From Flavobacterium sp. (GTDB lineage Bacteria > Bacteroidota > Bacteroidia > Flavobacteriales > Flavobacteriaceae), in contig JANJWE010000025.1 of NCBI GenBank assembly GCA_024709705.1, forward strand, positions 1 through 8,593: DNA of 8,593 bases. The letters run 5' to 3'. The position numbers and the translations under genes are program-made. The notes under the pieces were generated by a model. The model ran no database searches, was not told where the DNA came from, and was given only the letters and a program-made list of their open reading frames with translations. Shown one piece after another: positions 7,159 through 8,593 of this stretch. Position 1 is the first letter of the stretch, and each line of letters opens with the position of its first letter.

Positions 7159-8241
7159 TTAAGTTAAAATTGTTTTCCAATCTTTAATAAACTGTTCAAA
7201 GGAATGCAAATCTTTTTGATTTTGAGCATTTTTTTTACATTTTGCATACAATTCTTTATCCGAAATCATTCGCTCCATAACAATTTTCAGGGCTTCAAAG
7301 TTTTGATTTTCAACCAACAAACCATTTTCATTGGATTTAATTATTTCATTGGGTCCGGAGGCACAATCGAATGAAACAACCGGAGTTCCGCATGCTAAAG
7401 TTTCTGTTAAAACGGTTGGATAACCTTCATTTTTACTACACAAAACCAAAAAATGTGCTTTATTCATGAACGGATATGGATTCGATTGAAATCCGTAAAA
7501 ATGAATTTTTTCCTTCAATTGTAATCGCTCAACTAAATGTTCAAATTGAGAACGTAAAACTCCATCTCCCAAAAAAACCAAATGATAAGCCGATGTGGCC
7601 AAATCGGATTGTGCGTAAGTTTCAATTAATTTATCAAATTGTTTGATGTTGTCCTCATCCATTCTTCCAGCCGCCAAGATGTAAGGAAAATTTATCGAAA
7701 TTGGTTTATCCGCCAGTAGCTGAATAGTATCATAATCAATTGGATTGTAAATAGTAGTAACGTTTGAGAAACCATACAAATCGATTATTTTATCTTCAAT
7801 GGCTTTAGAAATCGTTACTATTTTAAAAGTTTTTTGATACAACAATTTACTAATCCAATTGTTTTTTGGAAAGTAAAAATCTAATTTGTAATTATGTACG
7901 GTAGGAATATAACGAGATGTAAAAACGAATTTGGTCAACAAGAACTCCATTAGCGGCTTAGTTCTACCACGAAAATCTATTAAAAAATCAAATTTTTCAT
8001 TTCTAATGAAATTTCGAAGTATAAAAAACCGTCTCAATCGATTAAATACTCCATTTTTGTATGGACTTAAATGAAATACTTTTCCACGATAATCAAATTC
8101 AATTTCCGGATTAACCAAGATATGATACACCTCATAGCCTGCATTTTCAAATGCGATGGAATATAAAGCTTGCATTTTATTTACACCTCCATGAGACAGA
8201 CTTGTTCCCAATAAAGCAATTTTTATTTTCTTATCTTGCAA
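7159..8241 (-). CDS. GT4-family (GT-B fold) glycosyltransferase, TTG start
   Basis: A 360-residue enzyme with the two Rossmann-like halves of GT-B glycosyltransferases. The N-terminal half begins with a strand and glycine loop (IKIALLGTSLSHGGVNKM, residues 6-23). The C-terminal half opens with ILAAGRMDEDNIKQFDKLIE (188-207) and carries the retaining-enzyme E-x7-E motif EGYPTVLTE at 272-280, followed by ACGTPVVSFDCASGPNEII (283-301). It resembles GalNAc- and glucosyl-transferases that extend lipid-linked glycans at the inner membrane. The start is TTG at 8241-8239: a TAA lies in frame three codons upstream, and the first internal ATG (residue 23) would delete the essential first strand. The ketoisomerase gene follows 7 bp downstream, and the gene is divergent from the next glycosyltransferase. 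Confidence 0.9.
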   Translation of the reverse strand: MQDKKIKIALLGTSLSHGGVNKMQALYSIAFENAGYEVYHILVNPEIEFDYRGKVFHLSPYKNGVFNRLRRFFILRNFIRNEKFDFLIDFRGRTKPLMEFLLTKFVFTSRYIPTVHNYKLDFYFPKNNWISKLLYQKTFKIVTISKAIEDKIIDLYGFSNVTTIYNPIDYDTIQLLADKPISINFPYILAAGRMDEDNIKQFDKLIETYAQSDLATSAYHLVFLGDGVLRSQFEHLVERLQLKEKIHFYGFQSNPYPFMNKAHFLVLCSKNEGYPTVLTETLACGTPVVSFDCASGPNEIIKSNENGLLVENQNFEALKIVMERMISDKELYAKCKKNAQNQKDLHSFEQFIKDWKTILT

Positions 8242-8263
8242 TCGTTTTTAATTTAAATTTATA

Positions 8264-8271
8264 CAAATATA
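8264..8271 (-). promoter_or_regulatory. Candidate -7 promoter element for the GT4-ketoisomerase unit
   Basis: The minus strand reads TATATTTG, an exact TAnnTTTG match, 22 bp upstream of the TTG start of the GT4 gene. No clear TTG -33 box is seen; that position would fall inside the divergent gene's first codons. The 38-bp gap also contains a weaker plus-strand TAAATTTA (8254-8261) that might serve the divergent gene, so the two promoters would overlap. Confidence 0.4.
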
Positions 8272-8279
8272 ATTGATTC

Positions 8280-8593
8280 ATGCGAATCTTATTAGTCGGA
8301 GAATACAGTCGCTTGCATAATTCCTTAAAAGAAGGACTTCTGGCTCTTGGTCATGAGGTTACTTTAGTGAGTGATGGCGATAGTTTTAAAAATTATCCGA
8401 ATGATTATAGCTATAGGGCTAAATGGTTGGGTAGCAACCCTTTTCGTTTATTCCGAAAAGCGATTCATAAATTATTCAAATTTGATATTATCCAAATTGA
8501 ACAAGGTATCCGATTTCATTTTCTTCTTTCCAGATTAAAAGGTTTTGATGTTGTTCAACTCATAAATGAATCTTCCATAAATACTATAGCAGT
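8280..8593 (+). CDS. GT4-like glycosyltransferase, N-terminal part (3' end off window)
   Basis: An open frame of 104 codons starts at the ATG at 8280-8282 and continues off the right edge. The N-terminus MRILLVGEYSRLHNSLKEGL is the first strand and loop of a GT-B glycosyltransferase, followed by ALGHEVTLVSDGD, the usual second strand. Later stretches KFDIIQIEQG and GFDVVQLINE are the 'F-D-v-v-h' strands common in GT4 donors' N-terminal domains. The C-terminal nucleotide-sugar-binding half, which would confirm the family, is outside the window. It lies 38 bp from the divergent GT4 gene and continues the polysaccharide locus to the right. Another GT-B family is possible. Confidence 0.8.
   Translation, partial: MRILLVGEYSRLHNSLKEGLLALGHEVTLVSDGDSFKNYPNDYSYRAKWLGSNPFRLFRKAIHKLFKFDIIQIEQGIRFHFLLSRLKGFDVVQLINESSINTIA

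Overview
The window looks like a chromosomal segment from a member of the Flavobacteriaceae, probably Flavobacterium or a close relative. The DNA is AT-rich. Proteins have Lys/Asn/Ile/Tyr-rich composition, start codons lack clear Shine-Dalgarno sequences, and TAnnTTTG-like -7 elements occur upstream of genes. A roughly 1000-residue secreted TPR protein paired with an outer-membrane barrel gene also fits that group. Genus and species cannot be fixed from this sequence alone.

Layout from left to right: (1) On the minus strand is the 5' part of an outer-membrane beta-barrel gene (its 3' end lies off the left edge). It is preceded, 23 bp upstream, by a 1004-residue periplasmic TPR-repeat protein; the two appear co-transcribed with the TPR gene first. 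(2) A 217-bp divergent intergenic region carries candidate promoters for both directions. (3) On the plus strand a tight three-gene unit follows: ftsE (cell-division ABC ATPase), a GT2 glycosyltransferase whose ATG directly abuts the ftsE stop codon, and a second GT2 glycosyltransferase 4 bp later. A hairpin lies inside the last codons of ftsE. (4) On the minus strand are a GT4-type glycosyltransferase with an apparent TTG start and, 7 bp downstream, an FdtA-like dTDP-sugar 3,4-ketoisomerase. The stop of the latter interlocks with the stop of the second GT2 gene. (5) On the plus strand, 38 bp from the GT4 start, the 5' part of another GT4-like glycosyltransferase gene begins and runs off the right edge.

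Functionally the right half is the edge of a surface-polysaccharide (O-antigen or capsule type) locus: four glycosyltransferases plus one nucleotide-sugar enzyme that suggests a 3-amino-3,6-dideoxyhexose. The other enzymes of that sugar pathway are not in the window. The left half is an envelope module (periplasmic TPR scaffold plus outer-membrane barrel). ftsE links the two halves only by position. No RNA genes, mobile elements, CRISPR arrays or long repeats were seen, and coding density is very high. I found no clear evidence of a wholly new system. The TPR/barrel pair and the ftsE-glycosyltransferase arrangement are the parts most worth following up.
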